Assembly (NCBI GenBank): GCA_905250885.1 | Contig: CAJNOQ010003363.1 | Coordinates: forward strand, 1 to 20,510 | Direction of reading: 5' to 3' | Origin: Didymodactylos carnosus | Taxonomy: Eukaryota; Rotifera; Eurotatoria; Philodinida; Philodinidae | Length of the DNA: 20,510 nucleotides | Shown here: positions 8,771-19,204 of the stretch, piece by piece | Position numbering within the stretch: position 1 is the first letter of the stretch | Layout of the letters: the number at the start of each line of letters is the position of its first letter | Notes under the pieces: model-generated | What the model was told of the DNA's origin: nothing | The model's database searches: none | What the model saw: the letters and a program-made list of their open reading frames with translations, nothing else | Position numbers and translations under genes: made by a program

Positions 8771-11700
8771 CTAACAAATAAGAGAGCAAATCATACAATA
8801 AGTCGATCTCAAGCGCTAAGATTTTACGCAAATCCAAACAACTAGAAACTAAACTGACGGTTCCAATTGTATTCCACAGTCTTCAATATTCTATAGATCT
8901 TTTTAAAGAAGGTTTCTAACAATACCTGAAAGTGCAGCCAGTAATAAAAGTAACAGAAGCACTGCAATAGATATAAATATGTTGTGGAAGTAATACAACA
9001 GGAACAATGTAACGAAAATTGACGGCACAATAAAAAAAAAGAGATAAAAAAATTTACTATCGTAACGTGATCGAAATGTTTATTCGCGTTTCCTGCGGCA
9101 TCATTTCTTTCGGGTTCCCTGAGCAGGATTCCGCAATCTGCTGAAAAGAGTATTCCCATGGATAAACGGTATCTTACATGCGGATTTATTAAATCGAAAG
9201 CGAAGAAGAGTTGAAATCATATTTTTTTAATCTTTATCTTTTATGATCTAGTTGATTTGATTAAAGTGCTAAGCTTTGTCCCTAAACTTACAACTTTCTA
9301 AGTCAAAATGAACAAATTGTCGCGTATTTTTAGAAAGGAAACGGTCGCACCCCTACAGAAAACAGGGTTCCCGGTCATGCACAAATGCACAGTCGGAGGT
9401 GAACTGCAAGGTTAAGTAGGAAACGTTCTGTAAAATTCGGTGTCGTAAGAAGTGCAGTAATTCTCAAAAGAGGGACAGCCATCAAATATCTCAAACAGGT
9501 TTCACTTTCAAGGGCGGTATGATGAAGTAGAAATAAAATGAGAACAAACGGTAAAGCATTCTTCCAGTTTAAATTACCTGGATTTGATAAAACCTTGTGC
9601 TCCGCATCGCATGGACGTAAACAGCAGGGACCTGTGAAATAGAAAAACAAAAGAATGATGAGTTCTTTTGTAAGGATTAGCAGGGTAGTAATAGCGATTA
9701 ACTTACAACTTGCCGTACAGCCACGTGCTTTATCCAACAATTTAATGTATGATCCGTCTTTATCATACACTGTAAATGAATGTGATAGAGACTTGTATTG
9801 TTTTTCTATCGCTTGTTCAACAGCTAATATACTTTTCAAAAATACTTGAAAACTTTTAATCGATGTAACTGTCGATTTAGTTTTCATTACGCTAAATAAA
9901 TTTGCTACTTCTGGATTAGGTTTTGTTAAATTTTGAAAAAACTTAACACCTTTAGGTGTTATTGTATAAGTATTATCAAACACCGTGTATGACATTTTCA
10001 GTTCTATTGTTTCCAGTGTTAAATATGCATACAGTAATAACATCATACATTGACCTTTATTTTTTAAATTTTCATCAGCAACACCAGCAGATGATGCGAA
10101 AAGATCATCAATAAATTGCACTGAACTTCCTTCACCACTTAGTGCAGTTAACATTAATTTGATAATATCAAAGAAATCGATCAACAACCTTTTCAATTGA
10201 TTTTTTTCACTTTGTATTTCTGATTCAATCACTTTTTTAATATCATTCCATTTTATTTGAAATTCTTCAACAATAATATCAGTGGGATTTTCAATATACT
10301 TTAAAATCCATGCTTGATCAGCTGTTTGTAATTTTCCATCACACAACTTTTGTAATAGTTTTCTACTTAAATCTTGTTGTGCTTCAACGTTACTTGCAAT
10401 GATGGTATATGCTTTAACAGTTAGATTATTTTCAATAGCATTCAGAACCTGATTGACAAAAATTTCTCCACCATCTTTATCAGTAGCAGCATCAGGTACC
10501 ACATAACTGATAAAAAAATTTAACAAACCCGGTTTTTCTTTTCTTAATGTTTCGAGTTGTCTATCAAAATGACGTTGTTGTTCGAAATAATGTAAGAGTG
10601 TCAGTAAAAGAACAACATTGGAATGTAGTGTGGATGATATATTTCTCGACAGACATAGATCGAAGACCGCTAATTCAAGATTAATTTCTCCGATGACTGT
10701 ATTAATAACGCCAACAATCTTTTGTGTTATATCAATTTCAACGGGACGAGTACCGTTATCATCTTTAATCAATTTCTGTAACTGTGTATAAATTTTATCA
10801 AAAACCACGGTTAATTGCAAGATGTTTGATACATCAAATGGAGCTCGTTGTAGTTCGGACATTATTGTATACCTCATCTGTTGTTTAAAATCAATATCCA
10901 ATGCTTTTGTTTCAACAAAGTTAGATCCGGTCACCTTAGACACCTTAGATCCGGTCACTTTGACAACTTGACGTTGGAACCAATTTTGTTTCTGCTCAGG
11001 TGCAGTGGTAATTTGTTCGTTACTCTGTCCGCCTATAGCATACTGCTTATCAGCTAGTATTTGTTTATTTAAATAAACAAAGTTATCAATTGTTGCGAAT
11101 GTAAAACTGGAATTGTTCGGCTTCTGCGTAACACGTTCTTGAAGATGCTTAACATCAAGACTAAAATTATTTCTCAATTTATTTATCAGTTCATCCAAGT
11201 CTTTTGAGTTTGTAAAAGTTTTGATGATAGGTAATTTCGTCAGAAAATTGTCCGACGATGTTAATGAATTTCTTTCAAAAATATTATAGTTTCCATAGAC
11301 GAATTTGATTGCTTGTTTTAATCGATCTTCTGGATTAAATTTACTTTTAATGAGTGTTTCTTTCTCTTCCCACAATTTTTCAAACTGAACAGTTGCTTCA
11401 GATTTTGTTAATGCTTCTCCCTTTTTTATTATTAAATTAATTAAATTTTTTAAATCTGCAGCACCATCACGGACAAGTAATTCCATTTGCTTTTGATCAG
11501 ATCCCTGAACTGCTGCTGTACACCATGCATTCATCATTTCAGTTACTTGTCGTTCTAAAAATTGTCGGCAACGTTCACGAATACGTTCAGAAGCATTTTC
11601 TAACATGAAAATATTTTCTAGGTCTTCTTTAAGTTTATCTTGATGATCCTGAAATTTTGACTGAAATGACCTTTTTATTTCATCTTCGTGTTTATCACTA

Positions 11701-14700
11701 TGATCGTCAATCAATTGTTGCCGATAGTTTGAGGGAAGAGTTTTTGATAAAAGTTCACCTATTTCTTTTCGTATCTTGTCATCTTGTCGCTTCTCATTGA
11801 TGTCTTTAAAATAGGTCAAATCCGGAAATTTTTGTAACGTATCAAATATTGTCATCGATGTATTTAGCCATTGTCTAAAGCAAATAGATAACGGTCACTT
11901 AATCCGCCAACCAATCGTTCTTATCTCCGCTAACCTATTTGTACAAAGTGTTAAGGGTACCACCCCCTCTTTTTTGTAAAAATTTCGGATTTTGAGCTGA
12001 GCACAGCCTAATGTAGAGGAAAGTGAGGGCTACAAAATAAGACCTCTCCCATTACCCCACGACCTTTTTTCAAAAAGTTATGGATTTTTGAAGTTTTTCC
12101 TTCAAAATCTAAGAAAACTCATCTTTTTAGTCTCATAAACTTTTCTCTCGTTTTCTGTACATGCAAAATTTTTCTTACATATGGTCTGATAGAAGAAAGT
12201 GTTTTCTTCATACTGAGACGTTTTACAAAATTTTCCGATGACTTTTCGTGGAGATATGAGCATCGCGACAAATGCTCTGAAAAAAGTGGCCTGTGTACAA
12301 AATGCGTTTTTCCCCGAAAACTATTTTTTTGCCACCAGGCTTCGTTGTGTCATATTACAACCCCCTTAAATTCCATCCGATCGAGTTCAAAGTTTTACCA
12401 GAGGTACTCAAGACACTATTACAAAGGTAAAGTTTCGGAATTTTATTTTAGGCTTTTCTTTACCGACTTATAGGGTTTCTGAAATTGAAAAGCTTGGTTT
12501 TTGAGACGTTTTTCAGTAGTTTTCCTATAACTCGACCAGGAAAGATCTCAAAAAAGTTTTCCAAAAAGTCACATCTGCGGAATGATCTTGAGTACCTCTG
12601 GTAAGATTTTGAACTCGACTGGATGAAATTTAAGAGGGGTCGTAATGTGGCACAATGAAAAACCGAGTTCCTGAAAAACTGGTGAACGGCAATAGTTGAA
12701 AACTTGAAACGAAAACGTGTTCCATGGAGTTTCTAATCAGTTCTGAAAATACGAGGCCCTAACGACTTTTAGTTTTTATTTCACAGCATTGCTACGTAAA
12801 GCCCAAAAAGAGGGGAGGGCACCCTTAACACTGCATATCTGTTTGATGTGTCGAACCAATATAGAAAACTGTCAAATTAACCCATTTTTTAGAAATTTAC
12901 ATCACTCTTTTTATGGGATGTGTGGGTAGAATCTCTTAAGCTGAGTAGAGCAAAGAAGTACAGAAAACTTACCGTGGTGTAAAATTTGTATTTTCTCCTC
13001 GATCATAACATTGTTTTGCCGATTGTGTAATTTTTGAGACTAATTTTTGTGCAAGTTCAATAAAATCGGGTTCGGTTCGGAGAAGACACGGACCGGTTGT
13101 ATCATTTGATAAGCGTTCTCGTTTGAATGCTGATGGCAGTGTGTGGAATGTTTCCGTTCCGATGTCAATTGTTTCTGCTAAATCTTGATCTTTTAAATCA
13201 GAAATAATTTTGTTAATAGCTTCTAAATGATTTTTGATGTTAGGATCTGCTTTTTGATTCAGGACGAAATGTACAGTTGGTTTTGGTACTGTACTAACAT
13301 CCAACTGTTTTAATGAATCCGTACAAAGTGTTAACATGTCCTTTAGTGTTTCATTGATATCGCCTAACATATTCACAATAACGAGATGTGAAACTGCTAA
13401 ACAGAAGAGAACCAGTCGTCGATCATATTCTTTGTCAGCCTTCTCGATTGACAGTAGACCTTCAGTGTCGATCAGCATAATATAGTTAATTCCAGGAATA
13501 TTGTTGCATTTAACAAATGAACCGTAAATGCCCCGTGTACAACGTCCTTCTCGTACTTCAATAATGTTCCAAACATATAATTCAACAATGTACTTTTACC
13601 AGAATTTTGTGGTCCAATAATACTAATAACTAAAATTCGTTCTTTTTCAAAATGTTTCATAACATTGCTAAGAAACTGATGTTGAAAATAGAAATGATCA
13701 CCATCAATTAATTCAAATGGAAAACCGGCTTCAATATATTTAATATAACATTGTAATATTGACGTTTGATTCGCCTCAGAAGTATGATCATAACAGACAA
13801 TTGCATTACGCCAAATTACTTCTAACGAAAGAAATGAATTTGCAACAGTTAGATTGTTGCCTAATTTATCGCCACCCTGGCTTAATAACGCTTGTCGTAA
13901 TTCAGATGATAACAGATTTAGGCTCATCGACATATGTTTACTTTTCAATATATCAATAAAATTTTTAAATACAATTCCAGTTGCATGATTTGACGACGAT
14001 GATTCCACACTGGATTCACTGTCCAGGTTAAATAGTTCTTGATTTATTTTAAATTTCGCTTCACTGTTAGAACCGTAGAAATCAATTTTCTTTAACTCTT
14101 GTCGTAATTTACATAGTTTAGTGAAGTTCAAATATAATGGAAAATTATTTTGTATAGGATCTGCGGAATCTTTGGCTGATAAACGTTTTTTCATCGGTTG
14201 AATAATATCATTCATTTCATTTAAATAAGAAACGTAATCTTTTTTTAACAGTTTTTCAATACAATTTTCAAAGAATTCTCTGTCAACAATTGAATCTTTT
14301 TGATTATCAACAGATTTAAGTATTTGATTTCTTAGACGTTGAATTATATGCTGTATTTGTCTGTCAGTTGTATTTGACATGTTAACTAATGGAAATACTG
14401 TTGATCGACTACTGCTGATAGCATCAGCTTTGTCCATTACAGTTTGACATTGTTGTTGTGCATCTGCTGAACTGGTCGGTGAACTAATATCGCGAATAAG
14501 AATAAAATAAAATTTATTTCTTGGTAATATTCCCAAATATTCAACGAATGTTCCTGAATGTTCTTTTAAATATTGGATACTGATATGAATCAAATATCCA
14601 TCGAATAATGGACGGATTTTGGATAATAATTGAAGACTCATTTCACCATGACAATCGGCAATATTCAATTGTCGTTCTGGATTAAATGCATAACCAAAAT

Positions 14701-17280
14701 CGATATCAATTGTCTGTTGAAAGTATAGGCTGGGAACAGTCTGTTCAAATGTGGACTGGAATAAAACGTTTAATAACGATGATTTACCTTTACAATCATT
14801 TCCAATACCAAAAGATAAAATTGTTGGACGTGAATGATCCCAAACGTGAATTATAGATTGCATAAATTCATAATTAGCTTCAGCAGAAATCCGTCTGAAA
14901 CACAACATAAAAACTGAGTGTTACCTCCGTCTTTATAAATTGATGAGTTGTACTGGATGAAGAGAAACCCATTAGGTCTCTACCTTTGTGGGGGAAAAGT
15001 TATTTTAGAAAGTGCGTTTTCAGTCATTTTCTAACGGTTTAGACCAGCGATGTTTCCCGGCTTCTGAGCGCGATACTTAACAACAAAGCTTGATGCTGCT
15101 TTTTCTCATATAAAAGAGCGAATAAAAGAAGTCCTAACAACCGCCAGATTTATTTCAATACGTTTTTACTAATATTTTTGGAGAGTAACTTGAATTGTCT
15201 GACTTGCAGACAGAATGCGACTTCAGGGTGTTTTTCATGTTCTTTAATGAAGTATCCGCTGTCAAAGTGACTAAAAAATTCCACTTTCCGCAGTGGAAAT
15301 GAATTGTTTTGCCGTAAGCACTTTTTCTGTTCAGCATTTTCCCACTGTGCAAGATAGTGTAATCTCAGGAAGTTTATGTAGTAGTAATCAGTTTGATACA
15401 GACTTACCTTTCATTTTTATTCTTTAAATTCCAGGATTTAATATCCGGTTCAATAAATGGCGCTGGATTACGTTTACTAACTAATGATATTATAATACGA
15501 CTTAGAAATATGTCACTGTTCAAGAGCAAAACATGTAAAAATGTACGTAAATTTAATTTGAACGTCGTTGAAACAGATCCATCACTTTTAGCATCCTCAA
15601 AAGTAAATGTTAATGACCTCATAAAATCATCTAAATTTTGTTGTCGTTTTAAGAGAAACATAATTGGTATTCGACATTCTTCAATAAATTTTGGTAAATT
15701 TACTGGTTGGTGTTTACTGAGACGATGAACAATATCGTTAGAAATATCTTGGAATGTCTTGTCAATGTAGATTAGTTCACCAGCTTCTACTAAATTTTCC
15801 AATGATAAAGAATTCGGTTCAATACATTTCTTGACAATATTAATTTCATCCTCAAAATCAGTATTGTTCTTGATAATAGGCATTTTGGGTTTTTCTTCTT
15901 CCTGTTGCGGTGGTGGTGGTGGCAACGGTTCATACATGTTTTTTTCCGGTGCAAGAATAGACGTCGTGGTAGCTTTGACTGGTGTTTCCTGCGCAGGAAG
16001 CGATGGAGGCTGAACAATAGTCGAGGTGGAACTGTTGGATGCTAGTGGAAGGGTTGAATCGAATAATTCTCCTGGAATTGGAAGTAGTTGTTGTGCGGAT
16101 GCACGCTCGTCATCAGGCTTACCACTAGGACCTACTGGAACTAAAATTTTACAGAATGCAAAATACCTTCGATCTGAGAGTCTGAACTGAATGACCGATG
16201 TTCTGAGGGATAAAGGAAGCTCTTTAAGCAACTAGACAGTTCAACTTTGTATCATAAATTATAGTGTTCCCTAATGTTTGGCTTAATTTGCATTGCTTTG
16301 AAGGCAAACTTTAGCAGCAGTAATTCAGGTAGAGTATAGACAAGACTCAGCCAAAGAAAAGTTAGAGGCTTACCTGAAGTCAACGGAGTTGACAACTGAT
16401 TTTTAATTAGTTCGATATGTTTAACTAACAGATCAAAATGTGTGCCTGTAATTTTCTATTTGACTGATTCAATACCCATTGCCCAACCACTTTCCGTTAC
16501 ATTGTTCGTTGCTAGATCATATAATGTATTCTGTCTGTTAGGAATTTTATATTTACCAAATAATTTTTTTATTTCATCTTCATAATACATTCTCAATGAT
16601 AAATAGAGTGGTGATTTTTTATTACTAGTTTGTTCTTCTAATTCTTCTTCCGGAATATCCTGTGATGCTTTTCTAACACCTTGAATACCGTTAAATGTAA
16701 TTGAATTCCATAGTTCAGTGAATTTATCTGTTTTCGTCAAACATTCATCATCAATACTTTCAGATAAGAGTTGTAATACAACAGATAAGACGGATGATGA
16801 TTTTGTATATGTTGCACCATACTCGGCTGTTCGTGTTAGCACATTATCAAAATGAGTGGAATTTTGTGTTTTTGCATCGTCAATGAATGATTTAATTATT
16901 GGTTGATTAACTAACAATGTTTCCCATGTTTCACTGACATGTTGTTTAATTAATTTTAATAATGGACTTTCATCTTCCGGTGGATAATTTTCTTCCTGTG
17001 ATAGAACTTCAGGAATTAGATCTTCTCGATACTTGTAAAGTGTCTGACGTCCATTTGTTAATAAATCCGTAAGAATTTCTTCTCTTTTATCATTGCATTC
17101 TAATTCTAAGTAAGTACCAATTTGTTCGGCTATAGGAGACGATATATTGACAGGTGGTAAGAATGAATACGGTGGTGGTGGCAGAGAGACGGATGCGGTG
17201 GTTCTTGTTGACATTGAGGATATGACAGAAATATCATCTCGATCCAAATCTACTTCTTTAGTAGGAGCAGCTCTTGCCAT
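7914..17280 (-). CDS. Giant tandem-GTPase (VLIG-type) / VWA protein, whole gene with one frameshift
   Basis: Spliced gene of about 2,196 residues. Exons: 17280-16476, 16424-16374, 16140-15408, 14894-12973, 11874-9707, 9631-9578, 8770-7914. All junctions are GT-AG and phase-matched. Domain order: Pro-rich N-terminus; P-loop GNDCKGKS (about residue 561) with DCHG (about 610); second P-loop GPQNSGKST (about 957), GRCTRG (about 980), DTEG (about 1006) and NQKAD (about 1076); helical region; Cys/His cluster (about 1885-1925); VWA domain (about 2025-2196). GRCTRG plus DTEGL followed by a long helix is the VLIG/URGCP signature of large interferon-inducible GTPases, cytosolic proteins that hydrolyse GTP. 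The role here is unknown; defence is inferred from the family only. The exon sum is one base short of a full frame, placed at 13559-13562. This could be a sequencing error, a recent lesion or a pseudogene. Confidence 0.85.
9578..9631 (-). CDS. Exon 5 of the GTPase/VWA gene (54-nt mini-exon, Cys-rich)
   Basis: Bounded by TTTCACAG|GTCCC and AATCCAG|GTAATT, with introns of 75 nt upstream and 807 nt downstream. Both sides are phase 1, so the exon is in frame and skippable. It encodes CPCCLRPCDAEHKVLSNP: the central part of a Cys/His cluster that continues from GCTAS in exon 4 to GDEDNKHSCSTGHQ in exon 6. The C-PCC-PC-H-H-C-H spacing suggests a zinc-binding module like the one seen late in VLIG-family proteins. 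Too short to be found as an ORF; supported by junction phase and by the motif it completes. Confidence 0.75.
9707..11874 (-). CDS. Exon 4 of the GTPase/VWA gene (long helical middle region)
   Basis: Acceptor TGCTTTAG|ACAATGG, donor GCAAGTT|GTAAGT; 2,168 nt, uninterrupted frame. It encodes about 723 residues, strongly helical. The first 200 residues are charged and coiled-coil-like (DDHSDKHEDEIKRSFQSKFQ and onward); later stretches are amphipathic helices. This agrees with the long C-terminal helical region of VLIG and dynamin-like GTPases, which serves self-assembly; the function here is inferred. Near the middle, TGSKVSKV is repeated in tandem with a 24-nt period (10921-10968). The last residues, ARGCTASC, start a Cys/His cluster finished by exons 5 and 6. 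The ATG at 11855 is internal, not a gene start: the spliced frame enters through QWLNTS just before it. Confidence 0.8.
11951..12828. mobile_element. 878-bp TTAA-flanked MITE with internal palindrome, inside an intron of the GTPase gene
   Basis: Lies in the 1,098-nt intron between exons 3 and 4. Both ends are TTAA, followed inward by inverted ends GGGTACCACCCCCTC and GGGTGCCCTCCCCTC (read inward), with A/T runs after. Similarity extends to AGTG outside the TTAA on each side. Inside, 12346-12425 and 12584-12655 form an imperfect inverted repeat sharing TTACCAGAGGTACTCAAGA. There is no coding capacity. TTAA targets are used by the piggyBac superfamily, but the ends here start GGG rather than CCC, so the superfamily is open. 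Confidence 0.7.
12973..14894 (-). CDS. Exon 3 of the GTPase/VWA gene: two consecutive GTPase domains, frameshifted once
   Basis: Acceptor TGTTTCAG|ACGG, donor CCACG|GTAAGT. Domain A: TILSFGIGNDCKGKSSLLN is a GxxxxGKS P-loop (14815-14760 region), followed by a Q/T-rich switch region, IADCHGE (DxxG) and FILIRDIS, resembling the RD-type G4 of large GTPases. Domain B: VISIIGPQNSGKSTLLNY (G1, about 13630-13575), GRCTRGIYGSF (G2), INYIMLIDTEGLLS (G3) and HFVLNQKADPN (G4-like). The region after DTEG (hydrophobic LVLFCLAVSHLVIVNMLGD) matches the layout of VLIG/GBP-type domains. G1 is in one frame and G2 to G4 in the next: adding one base to the TT at 13560-13561 restores the seven-residue spacing between MFG and GRCTRG usual in VLIGs. 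On the sequence as given, translation would stop about 30 codons after G1. Confidence 0.85.
15408..16140 (-). CDS. Exon 2 of the GTPase/VWA gene (proline-rich linker and helical region)
   Basis: The acceptor ATTTTAG|TTCCAG and donor GAAAG|GTAAGT bound 733 nt; entry is phase 1 and exit phase 2. The first half is low-complexity Ser/Thr/Pro/Ala, ending in a PLPPPPPPQQEEEK stretch typical of an unstructured, possibly SH3/WW/EVH1-binding linker. The second half is amphipathic helix (LENLVEAGELIYIDKTFQDI and onward), leading into the first GTPase domain. ORFs on the plus strand over this stretch are antisense shadows. The split AGA codon rebuilt across the 513-nt intron to exon 3 supports the boundary. 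Confidence 0.8.
16374..17280 (-). CDS. Exon 1 of the GTPase/VWA gene (N-terminal helical region), with a probable 51-nt intron
   Basis: The start ATG at 17280 opens with MARAAPTKEVDLDRDD, followed by a Ser/Thr stretch and the Pro-rich SLPPPPYSFLPPV, then an acidic helical region of about 220 residues with no domain I recognise. The frame reads through to a donor TCAG|GTAAGC (last exon base 16374), whose phase 1 fits exon 2. An in-frame TAG sits at 16456-16458. A 51-nt GT-AG segment, 16475-16425 (G|GTATTG ... CTGTTAG|TT), is a multiple of three, contains the TAG and rejoins the same frame, so I prefer it as a small intron. In-frame alternatives of 30 nt (16475-16446) and 105 nt exist. Upstream, a pyrimidine-rich acceptor-like TTACTTAG ends 27 nt before the ATG (17308-17310); it could be a 5' UTR intron or a trans-splice acceptor. 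Confidence 0.75.
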
Positions 17281-17474
17281 TTTCAGTGTACACTTTAATC
17301 AGTAGGACTAAGTAAACAAAGAACAGACCATTGATAATAGTTACGCATTTAGTTGAACAGAGAACTGAGAGCACTGACAGGTACTACTTAGCGCTAGTTG
17401 ACTCAGGTACAGCTTTACAACCTGGCATTCTTTCATCTCTCCTACTCATCACAATTTTGTGTGAATCTCGTAGT

Positions 17475-18152
17475 GTATACGAGATGCGACATTTTTGATC
17501 TCACGAGGGAAGGTATCCAAGTGTAGCGCGGGTTTTCGAATGGGATATATTCTGCATCGTAGAATGTGATGCGCTGACTACGATAATAAACTTTCTTTTT
17601 TCCCAACGGCGCTTTGTTGCTGAGATATTGAATTTTTACTCCAAATTTTCCCCATGAGACCTGGATTTTAAGCAAAAACGGAGTTTTGAATTTCATGTTG
17701 TAACGTATCACATATTGTAGCCTAGACCAATTGTAGTCCTATTAAAAAGACCGAGCTGAAAACCTCTTTCTGCAGCGATGGAAGAACTTTTTCAAAACTT
17801 GCTCCTGGTTTTATCTTTGGTACCCATATGGAAAAAGTTCTTTCACTGCTGCAGAAAGAGGTTTTCGGCTCGGCTTTTTTTTCATTGGACTACAATTGGT
17901 CTAAGCTACAATATGTGATACGTTACAACACGAAATTCAAAACTCCGTTTTTGCTTAAAATCCAGGTCTCATGGGGAAAATTTGGAGTAAAAATTCAATA
18001 TCTCAGCAACAAAGCGTCGTTGGGAAAACAGAAAGTTATTACCGTAGTCAGCGCATCACATTCTACGATGCAGAATATATCCCATTCGAAAACCCACGTT
18101 ACACTTGGATACCTTCCCTCATCAACCAGAGTCTTCTCGTCTACCCGCTATA
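17475..18152. mobile_element. Foldback element, arms of about 320 bp with a 37-bp loop
   Basis: The left arm 17475-17793 and right arm 17831-18152 are imperfect reverse complements: GAGGGAAGGTATCCAAGTGT pairs with its complement near 18100, and CCTCTTTCTGCAGCGATG near 17763 with CACTGCTGCAGAAAGAGG near 17846. The loop is 17794-17830. Open frames on both strands have near-identical products only because the arms mirror each other; they are not genes. The element starts about 195 bp upstream of the large gene's ATG. No clear target duplication was seen. Confidence 0.8.
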
Positions 18153-18880
18153 ATTAAGTCAAAACTGAATAGCAGAACGGTGAGCGATAAAGCCAGGGTA
18201 TTTTAATAATGCTTCTGTATCACCTTGGCATGAAAATTAGTTGTTATACGCAGCAAAATAAGTATATAGGGATGCGCGCCTTCCCAGCACTATTTGGGTC
18301 CACTAATCGAAAAAAAAAGAAACCGCATATTTCAAGAGAGCACGTCTGAATTTTTTATGAAAAGCACTATCTTATCACTAAGAGATAGATATCTTGCAGA
18401 TAGCAGGACAGTATGTCAGCCTTCAATACCCTCTAAAATAACTGATCCTATGATCTTTGCTCACTTATTTCTCAAAACTAAAAAGCGACACGGTATGCTA
18501 AAAACTTATTTTGTTTAAACTGTAAAAAGACCAAAACTTTCTAATAACTGGCCCTTCTTAATGTTCCTTTTATACATGTGATACTTAGTTGGAAAATTCC
18601 AAGGAGAACTCTTACACCACCATCATCATCATGTTGCACAATAAGTTTTATTTTACTTGTGTAATGTATTTGGAAAGAGATAAAATATTCTTGTTGGCTT
18701 TTTCAAAATGAAAAAAAATTCCGTTGAAAATCCTGATGTTGATGGTGATCACTAGTTACACATATTTTTCTTTTTGTGTTTCTATGACATGCAACAACAA
18801 AGTTTCTCTGTGTTTTTTCCGTTTTATTTGAATTAAAAACAGTGAAAGACAAGAAGAAAGACAAAGACCGTATAACACCT
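18153..18880. other. No supported gene
   Basis: Contains a short CAT repeat near 18619-18633 and a 74-codon frame at 18294-18518 with no recognisable domain. Sits between the foldback element and the 324-bp MITE. Confidence 0.4.
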
Positions 18881-19204
18881 AAGGTTAGAAATTATTTATA
18901 GAAAACACTCGGCGAATTTCAAAGAGTACCTATAAGAATTCCTCGAGGATTTTCCCGACTTTTTCGAAGGAAATAATCCGACTTTTTGATTTTCGAAAAG
19001 TCCATATGTAAAATCGCTGAGGACTTTCTAGACGGAAATTCGCCGAGGACTTTCTATAAATAATTCTCGCCAACGTAGAAAATCGATGTCGATTTTCCAC
19101 GTTATTGGAAATTGGATTTTCCATAATCTGGAAAATCCGTGAGGATTTTATATATGAACTTTTTGAAAATCGCCGAGCATTTTCTAAAAATAATTTCCAA
19201 CTTT
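18881..19204. mobile_element. MITE-like element, 324 bp, 35-bp terminal inverted repeats
   Basis: The ends starting AAGGTTAGAAATTATTT and, reverse-complemented, AAAGTTGGAAATTATTT match at about 30 of 35 positions through CTCGGCGA. Inside, variants of TCGCCGAGGACTTTCT recur at least five times in both orientations (near 18910, 18940, 19012, 19040, 19133, 19170), giving a strongly folding unit. No coding capacity; superfamily not recognised. Confidence 0.7.

Noticed and set aside
8842..9159. 105-codon minus-strand frame
   Set aside because: Lies wholly in the 807-nt intron before the VWA exon; composition is low-complexity and Cys/Phe-rich, with no homology that I recognise.
15393..16013. Plus-strand frames, including one with a Gly-rich run
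   Set aside because: Antisense of exon 2; the Gly run is the complement of the poly-proline codons.
16456..16458. TAG as certain proof of a pseudogene
   Set aside because: Several in-frame GT-AG segments (51 nt preferred) remove it while restoring phase, so it is not decisive.
17442..18157. Open frames on both strands with near-identical products
   Set aside because: They mirror each other because they lie on the two arms of a foldback element; no domain is recognised.
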